A model generated the notes under the pieces. That model did not search any database. It saw nothing but the letters and a program-made list of their open reading frames with translations, and had not been told where the DNA came from. DNA of 47,976 nt, taken from NCBI RefSeq assembly GCF_021440515.1, contig NZ_JAKCMV010000027.1, forward strand, positions 1 to 47,976, written 5' to 3'. The stretch's first letter is position 1. Every line of letters starts with the position of its first letter. Position numbers and translations under genes: made by a program. The DNA comes from Enterobacter asburiae. Its GTDB lineage: Bacteria; Pseudomonadota; Gammaproteobacteria; Enterobacterales; Enterobacteriaceae. Of this stretch, positions 31,359 through 40,937 are shown piece after piece.

Positions 31359-31808
31359 TTACTCGTCGTGAAAAAGCGCACATTCGGCCTGGCGCAGTGC
31401 CGCCAGGCTTTCAACCTTCTTTCCGTTTAACATCAGAGCGTTGCGCCACCGCGTCGTTGCCTCTTCGTAGCGCCCGTGTGCCACATTCTGGAGGATGCCG
31501 GTTTGCAGGCAGTCGAAAATTCCGCAGCTGAACAGTAATGACACCAGCGCATCGTGTTTTTTTTGCGAGAGCGGATAGGGAATTATTTTCCGTAACACGC
31601 GTTCGCATTTTTGAATATCGTCAATGAGTAAACGTTCCGCCTGAGAAGAGGTGATGATGCTGTATGACTTTTCAGACTGACCAATAATATGGCCATATCC
31701 AATAATCCATAAACCGCTTTCATCACGATATTTTTCCAGGGAAAGTCCCTGATGTTTTTTTATAAACTCAATTCCGGCAGACGATGTGTTAAGTAACGGG
31801 CCAGTCAT
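31359..31808 (-). CDS. GH24 lysozyme-fold protein with altered catalytic residues
   Basis: A 149-residue protein with the T4/phage-lysozyme (GH24) pattern: AGIEFIKKHQGLSLEKYRDE and then SGLWIIGYGHI, with the later segment KKHDALVSLLFSCG. Active phage enzymes have Glu in the first helix (hEG), Asp in YxD and Thr in WTIGYGH. Here these positions are Gln20 (HQG), Asp29 and Ile35 (WIIGYGH), so two of the three are lost and activity is doubtful. There is no signal peptide, holin or other phage gene beside it. It may be a domesticated or decaying phage remnant, or a binding protein. It converges on yhjB with a 1-bp gap. Confidence 0.75.
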   Translation of the reverse strand: MTGPLLNTSSAGIEFIKKHQGLSLEKYRDESGLWIIGYGHIIGQSEKSYSIITSSQAERLLIDDIQKCERVLRKIIPYPLSQKKHDALVSLLFSCGIFDCLQTGILQNVAHGRYEEATTRWRNALMLNGKKVESLAALRQAECALFHDE

Positions 31809-31875
31809 AATCGTTTCCTCTGTGAGGCGCTACTGTAGAGGAAACGATGATTAAGACATATCTGCCAAATGGCCC

Positions 31876-32418
31876 CTAATTACCCTTTAGCGTCTGAATC
31901 TCATGTTTTAATAAGCCGAACAGCCAGTCATTTTGCCAGCGCCCTGCAAGATAATAACTTTCACGCAGCTCGCCCTCCAGCCGAAATCCGGCCTTCTCCA
32001 GCAGCCCGCGGGACGCCGCATTGCCGACGGTAACGGTGGCGGTCAGCCTGCGAATACAGCCATGAGTAAACGCATAGTCGACCAGCGCCTCTAACGACTC
32101 ATAGCCATAGCCTTTGCCCTGGGCAGACGGCGCAAACAGAAAGCCCACCTCCGCGCAGTCGCTTTCCCGATGGATGTAACCCGTCACGCCAAGCGGCGTC
32201 TGGCTGGCGGTATCGCGCACCACCAGGCACAGCCAGTGCGCGCTGCCGGGCATCCACGGCAGCAGGCGGGAATCAAAGGCTTTGCGGATCGCGCTAACAG
32301 GACTGTCCTCTGCGACATAGCGCATCACGTCGGGATGTTGCTGTAATGCAAGGAAAAAGGGCCAGTCTTCTTCGCCGAGCGGCGTGCAGGTCAGACGTGC
32401 GGTCGTGAGAACGGGCAT
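31876..32418 (-). CDS. GNAT-family N-acetyltransferase
   Basis: A 180-residue GNAT of the RimJ/RimL-like group (Acetyltransf_3 type). It starts MPVLTTARLTCTPLGEEDW, the usual first strand of this group. The acetyl-CoA loop is AQGKGYGYESLEALVDYAF, and the C-terminal motif is NAASRGLLEKAGFRLEGELR. Homologues acetylate protein N-termini, amines or antibiotics; the substrate here cannot be told. It is divergent from the large HEPN-like gene. Confidence 0.85.
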   Translation of the reverse strand: MPVLTTARLTCTPLGEEDWPFFLALQQHPDVMRYVAEDSPVSAIRKAFDSRLLPWMPGSAHWLCLVVRDTASQTPLGVTGYIHRESDCAEVGFLFAPSAQGKGYGYESLEALVDYAFTHGCIRRLTATVTVGNAASRGLLEKAGFRLEGELRESYYLAGRWQNDWLFGLLKHEIQTLKGN

Positions 32419-32480
32419 GACGATCCTCCTTAAGCTTTTAAAATGATTCTAAGGCTGTCACTTTATTTCAACGGAAACTC

Positions 32481-32505
32481 GGTTATGTTTATAACCTCGT
32501 ATAAT
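32481..32505 (+). promoter_or_regulatory. candidate promoter with overlapping inverted repeat
   Basis: A perfect TATAAT lies at 32500-32505, 62 bp before the start of the 529-residue gene. Immediately upstream, where the polymerase -35 side would sit, GGTTAT-GTTT-ATAACC forms an inverted repeat, and no good -35 hexamer is visible. This suggests a regulated promoter with an operator. Confidence 0.45.
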
Positions 32506-32566
32506 TAAAAAGAAAAACGGCTCTGGCGCGGTCAGCCCTATGTTTTCGTTGTCTTAAAGGAAAACA

Positions 32567-34156
32567 ATGACTCTCAGTACTACACACCTTATCCGCGAGC
32601 AGTTTGAACACTGTCTGGCGGTCATTCGTCAGGCCTCTGTCGAAATTTTACTGCTCTTGAATGTACATGTTTCTGAAGGAAAAGACCCTCGCTGGTTCCT
32701 GGAACAGCTGGACAGCGCGCGCCTGGCTCTGGGCGGATGGGCGGCGGTCGCGAAGCAGCTGCATCTGAACGACGCCGAGATGTCCGATTTCACGTTGCAG
32801 CTCAGGCTATTGCAGCAGCGCGTTCCGCAGTATGAAAGCGGGCAGGAGGTGAGTGAAAATCAGCTGATTGCCGCGATGCGCTTTGTCACCGCGCTGGAGC
32901 GCGTGCGTCTGCAACAGCCGCTGTTAACCTACAGCACCGAGCTTTCTGTGGGTAGCGAGCTTCAGCAGCAGCAGGCGCACAAGCAGGTGCGGGCGATCGA
33001 GCTGGTGCTAAAAGGGCTGATCCAACAGGCGTGGCCCGACCCTGTCCGGCTCAATAACCATCTTAAAACGCTTTTTAACCCTGACCGCGTTCGCCGCTGG
33101 CTCAAGCTTGGCGAAATCAACGATGTCCTGAGCGGCATGATGTTTAGCGAGCTGGCGCAGATGGTGGTGGATAAACGGGAGTTCAGCCGTTATTACTCGT
33201 CGCTGTTTAGCGACCCGATGATGCTGACCCTGCTGGTTGAGCCGCGCAAAACGCTGCAAACCTTCCTCGACGATATTCGCCTGATCCGCAACAGCATTAC
33301 CGTGCAGCAGCACCTAAGCCCGGCGCAGATCCTGCTGCTGGATAGCTACTATTCGCAAATCACCCGGCCCGTCCAGCGGGCGTTTGAAGAGGGGCGCACG
33401 CGCATCAACCCGGCGGGACTGATGGCGGTGGATGCCGGGGAGTTGCACCGCTTCTGGGAAAAGGCACAGCAGAGGGACCGGGTCACCGGAGGCGATCTTT
33501 TTGAGGTGCGCGATACCATCGAAAAGCCGACCCACCGCGCGCCGCGCACCCCGGAGCAGCGCGAGCAGCTGATCTCCGGCGTGCTCTGGGGAGCCGTTGG
33601 GGTGATGGTGATTGCCATCGTGGTCGGGGGATTCTGGCTGGTGACCAGCGGTCAGCCAGCGCCTGCAACGGTGAGCGCCGCCGCGCCCGCGCCGATCGAA
33701 GAGATGCGCGAAACGCCCTCGTCGCGTGAGACCTTAACGCGTATGGGGGTGACCTGGGATGAGAACAATTTCCGCTCCGCCATCAACCGTAACGACACGC
33801 GCGTGGCGCTGCTGTTTTTACAGGGCGGGATGGACTGGAAGCTGTCATGGACGGAAGAGGCGATGTCGGCGGGCTATGACGACGTGCTGGAGCTGATGCT
33901 GCGCTACCGCCAGCAGATGGTGGAGCAAAAGCCGTGCCGCCGGTTTATTAATACGCTTAGCCACGCCATGTCGAACGGGGAGTCGCTGACGTCGCAGCGC
34001 AAGGACTATCTTAAGGCGTTTTGCACCGTTCCGGCGGTGGTGAAGCGCCAGCAGCATGACGTGGATATGGCGAAGCGGCGCGCGAAAGCGCAGCCGGATG
34101 CGGAAACGAAGAAATGGCAGTCTATACAGACGGCGATATATGAGGTGATTAGGTAA
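32567..34156 (+). CDS. STY4199-like HEPN-domain membrane protein
   Basis: A 529-residue protein resembling a family I recall from Salmonella (STY4199 type) described as HEPN-containing. The N-terminal 320 residues are helical and cytoplasmic. Arg241-Asn242 and His249 in DDIRLIRNSITVQQH resemble the HEPN ribonuclease motif (RN followed by His), although the spacing of seven residues is longer than the usual four to six. One membrane helix lies at about 337-359 (VLWGAVGVMVIAIVVGGFW). A Pro/Ala linker and a helical C-terminal domain follow, with ankyrin-like character (DTRVALLFLQGGMD, AGYDDVLELML). Function unknown. It stands alone, with a structured non-coding stretch after it. Confidence 0.7.
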   Translation: MTLSTTHLIREQFEHCLAVIRQASVEILLLLNVHVSEGKDPRWFLEQLDSARLALGGWAAVAKQLHLNDAEMSDFTLQLRLLQQRVPQYESGQEVSENQLIAAMRFVTALERVRLQQPLLTYSTELSVGSELQQQQAHKQVRAIELVLKGLIQQAWPDPVRLNNHLKTLFNPDRVRRWLKLGEINDVLSGMMFSELAQMVVDKREFSRYYSSLFSDPMMLTLLVEPRKTLQTFLDDIRLIRNSITVQQHLSPAQILLLDSYYSQITRPVQRAFEEGRTRINPAGLMAVDAGELHRFWEKAQQRDRVTGGDLFEVRDTIEKPTHRAPRTPEQREQLISGVLWGAVGVMVIAIVVGGFWLVTSGQPAPATVSAAAPAPIEEMRETPSSRETLTRMGVTWDENNFRSAINRNDTRVALLFLQGGMDWKLSWTEEAMSAGYDDVLELMLRYRQQMVEQKPCRRFINTLSHAMSNGESLTSQRKDYLKAFCTVPAVVKRQQHDVDMAKRRAKAQPDAETKKWQSIQTAIYEVIR

Positions 34157-34389
34157 AAGAAAAAATCATTTTTAAAGCCATGAAAAGGCTAAGTGAATGA
34201 CATTAATTGAAGCGACACCCTGGTCCGGCTGTAAATCGCCGAAGCGTTTCCGTAATGCCGGGGCGAGGCGCATGGACGCGCCGAGAGGGCATAGCCTGCA
34301 TGGATGCAGGCTGGTGCCCGACCCGATAGCATGAAGGAATAAGCTGAGGGTACCGCGAAGCGGCGATTTTCTTGCCGGGAGCCCGGGTG

Positions 34390-34419
34390 GTCAGGGAGGC
34401 GGCGGTGAGCCTCCCTGAC
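34390..34419. repeat. 11-bp perfect hairpin in the gene-free stretch
   Basis: GTCAGGGAGGC and GCCTCCCTGAC are exact inverted copies around an 8-base loop (GGCGGTGA). There is no T run, so it is not a plain terminator. It is the strongest stem in this gene-free stretch. Confidence 0.75.
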
Positions 34420-34494
34420 ACGTTCACAAGTAGTGTGGTGACAGAGAAGCAAGGAACGAAAGGTGAACGGAATGACCACCAGAGCCGTATGTTT

Positions 34495-34543
34495 CCCCTC
34501 ACCCTCACCCTCACCCTAACCCTCTCCCAAAGGGAGAGGGGAC
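34495..34543. repeat. REP-like palindrome with triplicated head
   Basis: CCCTCA is repeated three times before the CCCTAACCCTCTCCC unit and its GGGAGAGGG partner. Other family members in this window have one head copy, so the tandem hexamer looks like a local slippage expansion. It lies just past the treF stop. Confidence 0.75.
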
Positions 34544-34556
34544 TACAAGATCTCAG

Positions 34557-36206
34557 TTAAGGTTCCCCATACAGCCCAATCAACCGCCGTACCACCCCGT
34601 TCGACCAGCCGAACCCGTCCTGCAACGGATACTCACCCCCGCCACCTTCGCGCGGGGTACTGCTGGCGATGTGGTACTTCTCGATAAGCTTATGGTGCGA
34701 CTTATAAAAATGGTTCACCGTTTGCAGCCAGCTCCAGGCGATCTCATCGCCCAGCGAGTCGTTACCGTACTGTTTGAACCCCTGGATCGCCATCCACTGC
34801 AATGGCGCCCAGCCGTTCGGTTTATCCCACTGCTCGCCGGTTTCGTATTCGGTTGCCAGAATACCGCCGGGCGTCAGTAGGCGCGCTTTTACCGCATCGG
34901 ACAGGCGCTCCGCCTGCTCATGGGTCGCCATGCCCACGTACAGCGGCACGATGCTGGCCGCAGAAAACAGCGCCATCTCTTCGCGTCGCCAGTCGTAATC
35001 GCGATAGCAGCCGTTTTCGTCATCCCACAGATAGCGGTTAACGGCGGCGCGGCGGTCGCTGGCCTTCTGGTGGAACAGCTCGGCGGTCTCTTTATCCCCC
35101 TTCGACGCCGAAATATTGGCGATAGCGCTTTCCAGCTTGAACAGGAACGCGTTCAGATCGATAGGGATGAACTGCGTCGTGCGGATGCTCGCCAGTCGAC
35201 CCGGATCGCGCAGCCAGCGTGAGGAGTAATCCCAGCCGGAGGCCGCCCCGGCGCGCAGGTCGCGATACACTTCGTTCGGCGGACGCCCGGAGTGTCGGGC
35301 GGTTTCCACGTCCTCGATCCAGGATTCGTCGCGCGGCGTGTCGCGGTCGTCCCAGTAGCGGTTAAGCAGGGAGCCGTCCGGCATTCGCACCGCGCTACGG
35401 TACGCCTGGTTGAGCAGCAGCGATTCCGCGCCGTCCATCCAGAAGGCGTACTCCATCTTCAGGTGCTCCAGATAGCGCTTCGCCCCGCGCACGCCGTCCT
35501 CTTCAAACAGCTCAACCATCAGCGCAAACACGGGCGGCTGGGAGCGGCTCAGATAGTAGGTGCGGTTGCCGTTCGGGATATGCCCGTAGCGCTCAATCAG
35601 CCACGCAAAGTTATCCGCCATGCATTTAAGCAGGTCGTTACGCCCGCTTTCCGCCAGCCCCAGCATGGAGAAGTACGAGTCCCAGTAGTAGGTTTCGCTG
35701 AAGCGACCACCGGGCACAATATAGGCCTGCGGCAGCGCCAGCAGCGACGACCAGGGGATATGATCCTGCGGCTCGCGCGTCAGCACCGGCCACAGGTTGT
35801 CGATATGTTCTTTAAGCGACATACCGGGATCCGAGACATACTCTTTGCTGTAGTCTTCCGGCATCCAGAAGTGGTTCTCCACAAATCGCGCCAGGTCGAA
35901 GTCCCGGTGACGACGGACCTTACGGTAGCGGATCAGGATATCCAGCGGATCCATCTTCGGCGCACAGTCGGGGAAGGTTTTGCTGTCCGCAAACAGCCGC
36001 GTCGACTGAACGTGCTCGAACAGTTCAAGGTAGCGGTCGGCGGGCGTCAGGGCATCGGAAGCGGGCAGCCCCTCGATCATCTCGGGTTCCGGCTCCGCCT
36101 CAATCATTTCATCCAGTTTCAACTCGCAGGGATCGGTTTCGTAGCAAAGCTCTTCCTTAATTTCGAACTCAACGACATCCGCAGGGTGTAGTTTCTGGTT
36201 GAACAT
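34557..36206 (-). CDS. treF: cytoplasmic trehalase TreF
   Basis: TreF is the cytoplasmic GH37 trehalase that splits trehalose into two glucoses. The product has 549 residues, the E. coli length. The trehalase signatures [15 protein letters not shown] and [13 protein letters not shown] are intact, as is the Gly-rich [17 protein letters not shown] at the end. I chose the ATG at 36206 ([12 protein letters not shown]) over an in-frame start 135 bp upstream, because GGAGG lies about 10 bp before it and the length fits. E. coli TreF is induced by RpoS; the regulation was not read here. Confidence 0.95.
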   Translation of the reverse strand: MFNQKLHPADVVEFEIKEELCYETDPCELKLDEMIEAEPEPEMIEGLPASDALTPADRYLELFEHVQSTRLFADSKTFPDCAPKMDPLDILIRYRKVRRHRDFDLARFVENHFWMPEDYSKEYVSDPGMSLKEHIDNLWPVLTREPQDHIPWSSLLALPQAYIVPGGRFSETYYWDSYFSMLGLAESGRNDLLKCMADNFAWLIERYGHIPNGNRTYYLSRSQPPVFALMVELFEEDGVRGAKRYLEHLKMEYAFWMDGAESLLLNQAYRSAVRMPDGSLLNRYWDDRDTPRDESWIEDVETARHSGRPPNEVYRDLRAGAASGWDYSSRWLRDPGRLASIRTTQFIPIDLNAFLFKLESAIANISASKGDKETAELFHQKASDRRAAVNRYLWDDENGCYRDYDWRREEMALFSAASIVPLYVGMATHEQAERLSDAVKARLLTPGGILATEYETGEQWDKPNGWAPLQWMAIQGFKQYGNDSLGDEIAWSWLQTVNHFYKSHHKLIEKYHIASSTPREGGGGEYPLQDGFGWSNGVVRRLIGLYGEP

Positions 36207-36356
36207 AATGATAAGCGCCTCCGGTTGTATATTCACTTTTGACAGGTTTTTCCGGGTGTCTATTAAGCGTAGACATTCGCTTCGGTAGTTGGGTAGGGAT
36301 ATGTGCGGTTGATCACGCTTTTCGGAGCATTCGTTTTGCAACAGTTTATGAATGTT

Positions 36357-36384
36357 AAAAAAAAGCCCCTCCGGAGAGGGGCTT
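36357..36384 (-). terminator. gor terminator
   Basis: On the minus strand AAGCCCCT and AGGGGCTT pair around CCGGAG and are followed by a run of eight T residues. It lies 22 bp past the gor stop and before treF. Confidence 0.92.
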
Positions 36385-36406
36385 CGGAACGACGTTCACG
36401 CGCGTA

Positions 36407-37759
36407 TTAACGCATGGTGACAAACTCTTCCGCTGCGGTCGGGTGGATCGCCACGGTGTTGTCGAAGTCTTTCTTGGTTGCGCCCATTTTCAGCGCCACC
36501 GCGAAGCCTTGAAGGATCTCATCCATACCAAAGCCGATGCCGTGGATACCGACAATCTTCTCGTCCGGGCCCACGCAAACCAGCTTCATGCGGCACGGCT
36601 GGCGGTGAGAGGTGACGGCAGTGTACATCGCGGTAAAGGACGATTTATACACTTTCACCTGGTCGTCGCCGTACTGCTCGCGCGCCTGCGGCTCGGTTAA
36701 GCCGACGGTGCCGATTGGCGGGTGGCTGAAGACCACGGTCGGGATGTTGGTGTAGTCCAGGTGCTCGTCCGGCTTGTTGTTAAACAGGCGCTCGGACAGG
36801 CGACGGCCCGCCGCAACGGCAACCGGGGTCAGCTCAACGGCACCGGTGTTATCGCCGACGGCATAAATGCCCGGCACGCTGGTGTTCTGGAACTTATCGA
36901 CAACGATGTAGCCTTTATCGTTGGTTTTCACGCCCGTCGCGGCCAGGTTGAAGTTGTCGTTTGCCGGTTCACGACCAATCGCCCAGATCAGGCAGTCGAC
37001 GGTCTGGCTGCGGCCATCTTCCAGCTCCAGGGTCAGGCTGCCGTCCGCGTTTTTCACCACCGCTTTTGGAACGGCATTGGTGTGCAGGGTTGGGCCTTCG
37101 GCATTCATTACTTCAACCAGCGTGTCGACGATCAGCGGATCAAAGCTGCGCAGCGGCGCGTGTTTACGCACGAACAGATGCGCTTCGGCGCCCAGACCGT
37201 TAATCACGCCCGCCAGCTCAACGGCGATATAGCCTGCGCCAACCACGGCAACGCGTTTTGGCAGAGCAGGCAGCTCGAAGAAGCCGTCAGAGTCGATACC
37301 GTATTCCACGCCCGGAATATCCGGATGGGAAGGACGGCCGCCGGTGGCGATCAGGATATGATCGGCGGTGATCGTTTCGCCGTTCACTTCGATCGTTTTC
37401 GCGTCCACAAAGCGGGCGAAGCCGTGGATCACATCAACGTTGTTCTTGCCCAGCACGTTGTCGTACGAGGTATGAATACGGTCGATATAGGCGGTACGGC
37501 TGGCAATCAGCTTGTCCCAGTCGAAGTGGTTGATGGTGGTGTCAAAGCCGTAGTCCGGGCCGTACATATGGATAGCTTCGCGGATTTGCGCGGCGTGCCA
37601 CATCACTTTTTTCGGTACACAACCCACGTTCACGCAGGTGCCGCCCAGCGCTTTGGCTTCAATCAGCGCACACTTCTGGCCGTACATGGCTGCGCGGTTG
37701 ATAGAGGCGATACCGCCGCTGCCGCCACCGATTGCGATGTAGTCATAATGCTTAGTCAT
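36407..37759 (-). CDS. gor: glutathione reductase Gor
   Basis: Gor uses NADPH to reduce oxidised glutathione, keeping the cytoplasmic thiol pool reduced. The product has 450 residues, the E. coli length. The FAD loop is GGGSGGIAS; the redox pair Cys42/Cys47 lies in [13 protein letters not shown]. The NADPH Rossmann motif is [12 protein letters not shown], and the C-terminal interface segment [14 protein letters not shown] carries the catalytic His. A strong terminator follows. In E. coli it is in the OxyR regulon; no site was sought here. Confidence 0.97.
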   Translation of the reverse strand: MTKHYDYIAIGGGSGGIASINRAAMYGQKCALIEAKALGGTCVNVGCVPKKVMWHAAQIREAIHMYGPDYGFDTTINHFDWDKLIASRTAYIDRIHTSYDNVLGKNNVDVIHGFARFVDAKTIEVNGETITADHILIATGGRPSHPDIPGVEYGIDSDGFFELPALPKRVAVVGAGYIAVELAGVINGLGAEAHLFVRKHAPLRSFDPLIVDTLVEVMNAEGPTLHTNAVPKAVVKNADGSLTLELEDGRSQTVDCLIWAIGREPANDNFNLAATGVKTNDKGYIVVDKFQNTSVPGIYAVGDNTGAVELTPVAVAAGRRLSERLFNNKPDEHLDYTNIPTVVFSHPPIGTVGLTEPQAREQYGDDQVKVYKSSFTAMYTAVTSHRQPCRMKLVCVGPDEKIVGIHGIGFGMDEILQGFAVALKMGATKKDFDNTVAIHPTAAEEFVTMR

Positions 37760-37830
37760 AGCTTTTGTCCTTAATCGTGAATTGCCGCGATTGTATACCT
37801 GAAATCAATTGGTTCCATCAATGACTGCGA

Positions 37831-38673
37831 TTACTCCGGCACGATCCAGCTGACCGTGGCGTGACCCGTTCCCGCAGGCACCAGCGTTTTGTGCAGCCAC
37901 GGCAGCACGCTGTTCATCTGCGCTTCGAGCTTCCACGGCGGGTTGATCACAATCATGCCGGAGGCGGTCATGCCGCGCTGGTCGCTGTCCGGACGCACCG
38001 CCAGCTCGATTTGCAGGATTTTGCGGATGCCGGTGGCTTCCAGGTCTTTGATCATGCGCTTGATTTGCGCGCGAAGCACCACCGGATACCACAGGGCGTA
38101 AGTGCCGGTTGCAAAGCGTTTGTAGCCTTCATTAATGCCCGTCACCACCGCCTGATAGTCGGTTTTGATTTCGTAAGGCGGGTCGATCAGCACCAGACCG
38201 CGACGGGACACCGGCGGCAGTTTGGCTTTCAGCTGCTGGTAGCCGTCGGCTTTGTCCACGCGGGCGCGGCTGTCTTTCTGGAACTCTGAGCGCAGCAGCG
38301 GGAAGTCGCTCGGGTGCAGCTCGGTCAGCTGAAGGCTGTCCTGCTCGCGCAGCAGCTGGCGGGCGATGAGCGGCGAGCCAGGGTAGTAGCGCAGCTGGCC
38401 GTTACGGTTGAAATGATTCACCACGCCAATGTATGGCTCCAGCTCGGCCGGCAGATCGTCCTGCTGCCAGATGCGGGCGATGCCTTCCAGGTATTCACCG
38501 GTACGCTCGGCGTGTTCCCCGCTCAGCTGATAACGGCCCGCGCCCGCGTGGGTGTCCAGATAGAGAAACGGCTTATCTTTCTCTTTCAGCGCTTCGATGA
38601 TCAGGCTCTGAACGGTGTGTTTAAGGACGTCGGCGTGGTTGCCTGCGTGGAAGCTGTGGCGATAACTGAGCAT
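37831..38673 (-). CDS. rlmJ: 23S rRNA (adenine-2030-N6)-methyltransferase RlmJ
   Basis: RlmJ methylates A2030 of 23S rRNA with S-adenosylmethionine. The product has 280 residues, the E. coli length. It starts MLSYRHSFHAGNHADVLKH. The catalytic DPPY motif is in LVLIDPPYEIKTDY (about residues 159-172), and LDTHAGAGRY forms part of the SAM site. The REP element at 38700 lies between it and the divergent prlC. Confidence 0.95.
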   Translation of the reverse strand: MLSYRHSFHAGNHADVLKHTVQSLIIEALKEKDKPFLYLDTHAGAGRYQLSGEHAERTGEYLEGIARIWQQDDLPAELEPYIGVVNHFNRNGQLRYYPGSPLIARQLLREQDSLQLTELHPSDFPLLRSEFQKDSRARVDKADGYQQLKAKLPPVSRRGLVLIDPPYEIKTDYQAVVTGINEGYKRFATGTYALWYPVVLRAQIKRMIKDLEATGIRKILQIELAVRPDSDQRGMTASGMIVINPPWKLEAQMNSVLPWLHKTLVPAGTGHATVSWIVPE

Positions 38674-38699
38674 GGGTGAACGTGTTCCAGGTTGTCAAC

Positions 38700-38729
38700 G
38701 TAGGCCCGATAAGCGCAGGGCCATCGGGC
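38700..38729. repeat. classical REP element
   Basis: GTAGGCCCGATAAGCGCAGG followed by GCCATCGGGC has the classical enterobacterial REP layout (GTAGGCC head, imperfect palindrome). It sits between the divergent rlmJ and prlC genes, close to where their promoters should be. The unit at 41788 is similar. Confidence 0.7.
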
Positions 38730-38887
38730 AAAAATAGAGCGTATCGCCACAGTATACAGAAAAGTTCCCACTGCCGCGAAAGCGCAACGTCTGGCATTGA
38801 AATCCTCTACACTTAACCCCATTACAGAACAATATGCACAGCGCCGGATGTGCGCTTCATTTACCTTATTCAAACAGGACAGCGCTT

Positions 38888-40930
38888 ATGACCAATCCAT
38901 TACTGACGCCTTTTTCGTTACCGCCGTTTTCCAAAATCCGCCCCGAGCACGTGGTTCCGGCCGTTACCCAGTCGCTGGACAACTGCCGCGCGGCGGTAGA
39001 AAGCGTGGTGGCGCAGGGCGGGCCGTACACCTGGGAAAACCTGTGTCAAAAGCTGGCCGAAGTGGACGACGTGCTGGGGCGTATTTTCTCCCCCATCAGC
39101 CACCTGAACTCGGTGAAGAACAGCCCGGAGCTGCGCGAAGCTTACGAACAAACTCTGCCGCTGCTCTCTGAGTACAGCACCTGGGTCGGTCAGCACGAAG
39201 GGCTGTATCAGGCCTACCGCGACCTGCGCGACGGCGAGCACTATGCCGAACTGAATACCGCGCAGAAAAAATCGGTCGATAACGCCCTGCGCGACTTCGA
39301 GCTTTCCGGGATTGGCCTGCCGAAGGAGAAGCAGACCCGCTACGGCGAAATCGCCGCCCGTCTGTCCGAGCTCGGCAACCAGTACAGCAACAACGTGCTC
39401 GACGCTACGATGGGCTGGTCGAAGCTGATTACCGATGAATCTGAACTTGCCGGGATGCCGGAAAGCGCGCTGGCGGCGGCGAAGGCCCAGGCCGAAGCGA
39501 AAGAGCAGGAAGGTTTCCTGTTAACGCTGGATATCCCGAGCTATCTCCCGGTCATGACCTACTGCGACAACCAGGCGCTGCGTGAAGAGATGTATCGCGC
39601 GTACAGCACCCGCGCGTCCGATCAGGGGCCGAATGCCGGTAAATGGGACAACAGCCCTGTGATGGCGGAGATCCTCGCCCTGCGTCACGAGCTGGCACAG
39701 CTGCTGGGCTTCGACAGCTACGCGGACAAATCCCTCGCCACAAAAATGGCGGAAAACCCGCAGCAGGTGCTCGACTTCCTGACGGATCTGGCGAAACGCG
39801 CCCGTCCGCAGGGTGAGAAAGAGCTGGCCCAGCTGCGCGCCTTCGCCAAAGCGGAGTTCGGCGTGGACGAGCTTCAGCCGTGGGATATCGCGTACTACAG
39901 CGAAAAACAGAAGCAGCATCTCTACAGCATCAGCGACGAGCAGCTGCGCCCGTACTTCCCGGAAAACAAAGCCGTGAACGGCCTGTTCGAAGTGGTGAAA
40001 CGCATCTACGGCATCACTGCCAAAGAGCGTACCGACATCGACGTCTGGCATCCGGAAGTGCGTTTCTTCGAGCTGTACGACGAGAAGAACGAGCTGCGCG
40101 GCAGCTTCTACCTCGATCTCTATGCGCGTGAGAACAAGCGCGGCGGGGCGTGGATGGACGACTGCGTGGGCCAGATGCGTAAAGCCGACGGCACGCTGCA
40201 AAAGCCGGTTGCCTATCTGACCTGTAACTTTAACCGTCCGGTGAACGGCAAACCTGCGCTGTTTACCCACGACGAGGTGATCACCCTGTTCCACGAGTTC
40301 GGTCACGGTCTGCACCATATGCTGACCCGTATCGAAACCGCAGGCGTGGCGGGTATCAGCGGGGTACCGTGGGATGCGGTCGAGCTGCCGAGCCAGTTCA
40401 TGGAAAACTGGTGCTGGGAGCCGGACGCGCTGGCGTTTATCTCCGGCCACTACGAAACCGGCGAGCCGCTGCCGAAGGAGTTGCTGGATAAAATGCTGGC
40501 GGCGAAGAACTACCAGGCGGCGATGTTTATCCTGCGCCAGCTGGAGTTTGGCCTGTTCGACTTCCGCCTGCACGCGGAGTTCAGCCCGGAGCAGGGGGCG
40601 AAAGTCCTCGAAACCCTGGCCGAGATTAAAAAGCAGGTTGCCGTTATTCCTGGCCCAACCTGGGGCCGTTTCCCGCACGCGTTCAGCCATATCTTCGCGG
40701 GCGGTTACGCGGCGGGCTACTACAGCTACCTGTGGGCCGACGTGCTGGCGGCAGACGCCTTCTCCCGCTTCGAGGAAGAGGGGATCTTCAACCGTGAAAC
40801 CGGACAGTCGTTCCTCGACAACATCCTGACCCGCGGCGGTTCCGAGGAGCCAATGGAGCTGTTCAAACGCTTCCGCGGCCGCGAGCCGCAGCTGGATGCG
40901 ATGCTGGAGCACTACGGGATCAAGGGCTAG
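38888..40930 (+). CDS. prlC: oligopeptidase A PrlC
   Basis: PrlC (OpdA) is a cytoplasmic M3 zinc oligopeptidase that degrades signal peptides and other short peptides. The product has 680 residues, the E. coli length. The zinc motif HEFGH is at residues 469-473, and the third ligand lies in the downstream [10 protein letters not shown] helix. I chose the ATG at 38888 ([12 protein letters not shown]); the in-frame ATG at 38834 adds 18 residues unlike the family. rsmJ starts 7 bp after the stop, the pairing known in E. coli. Confidence 0.96.
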   Translation: MTNPLLTPFSLPPFSKIRPEHVVPAVTQSLDNCRAAVESVVAQGGPYTWENLCQKLAEVDDVLGRIFSPISHLNSVKNSPELREAYEQTLPLLSEYSTWVGQHEGLYQAYRDLRDGEHYAELNTAQKKSVDNALRDFELSGIGLPKEKQTRYGEIAARLSELGNQYSNNVLDATMGWSKLITDESELAGMPESALAAAKAQAEAKEQEGFLLTLDIPSYLPVMTYCDNQALREEMYRAYSTRASDQGPNAGKWDNSPVMAEILALRHELAQLLGFDSYADKSLATKMAENPQQVLDFLTDLAKRARPQGEKELAQLRAFAKAEFGVDELQPWDIAYYSEKQKQHLYSISDEQLRPYFPENKAVNGLFEVVKRIYGITAKERTDIDVWHPEVRFFELYDEKNELRGSFYLDLYARENKRGGAWMDDCVGQMRKADGTLQKPVAYLTCNFNRPVNGKPALFTHDEVITLFHEFGHGLHHMLTRIETAGVAGISGVPWDAVELPSQFMENWCWEPDALAFISGHYETGEPLPKELLDKMLAAKNYQAAMFILRQLEFGLFDFRLHAEFSPEQGAKVLETLAEIKKQVAVIPGPTWGRFPHAFSHIFAGGYAAGYYSYLWADVLAADAFSRFEEEGIFNRETGQSFLDNILTRGGSEEPMELFKRFRGREPQLDAMLEHYGIKG

Positions 40931-40937
40931 TCGATTC

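Larger units (their letters stand above)
34157..34556. other. 400-bp gene-free stretch with strong RNA-like folding
   Basis: No convincing gene lies here; overlapping minus-strand reading frames have no family resemblance I trust. An 8-bp helix (AAATCGCC 34233-34240 with GGCGATTT 34362-34369) would close a domain holding two hairpins: 34267-34282 with loop ATGGAC, and 34293-34312 with loop TGGA. GGGCA (34287-34291) with TGCCC (34315-34319) encloses the second. A perfect 11-bp hairpin lies at 34390-34419. The stretch ends in a REP element. It could be a small RNA, a transcribed repeat element or a remnant of a mobile RNA. Confidence 0.6.

Noticed and set aside
34189..34514. Two overlapping small minus-strand open frames (96 and 103 residues) in the gene-free stretch
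   Set aside because: They read through strong hairpins, have no credible family, and the same words recur in my memory as spurious calls over a repeated element. The RNA-like folding explains the sequence better.
34495..34520. Tandem CCCTCA repeats as a CRISPR or regulatory array
   Set aside because: Only three six-base copies with no spacers; best explained as slippage in a REP head.
36207..36341. A 45-residue N-terminal extension of TreF
   Set aside because: The extension has no match to the family, while the ATG at 36206 has GGAGG upstream and gives exactly the 549-residue E. coli length.
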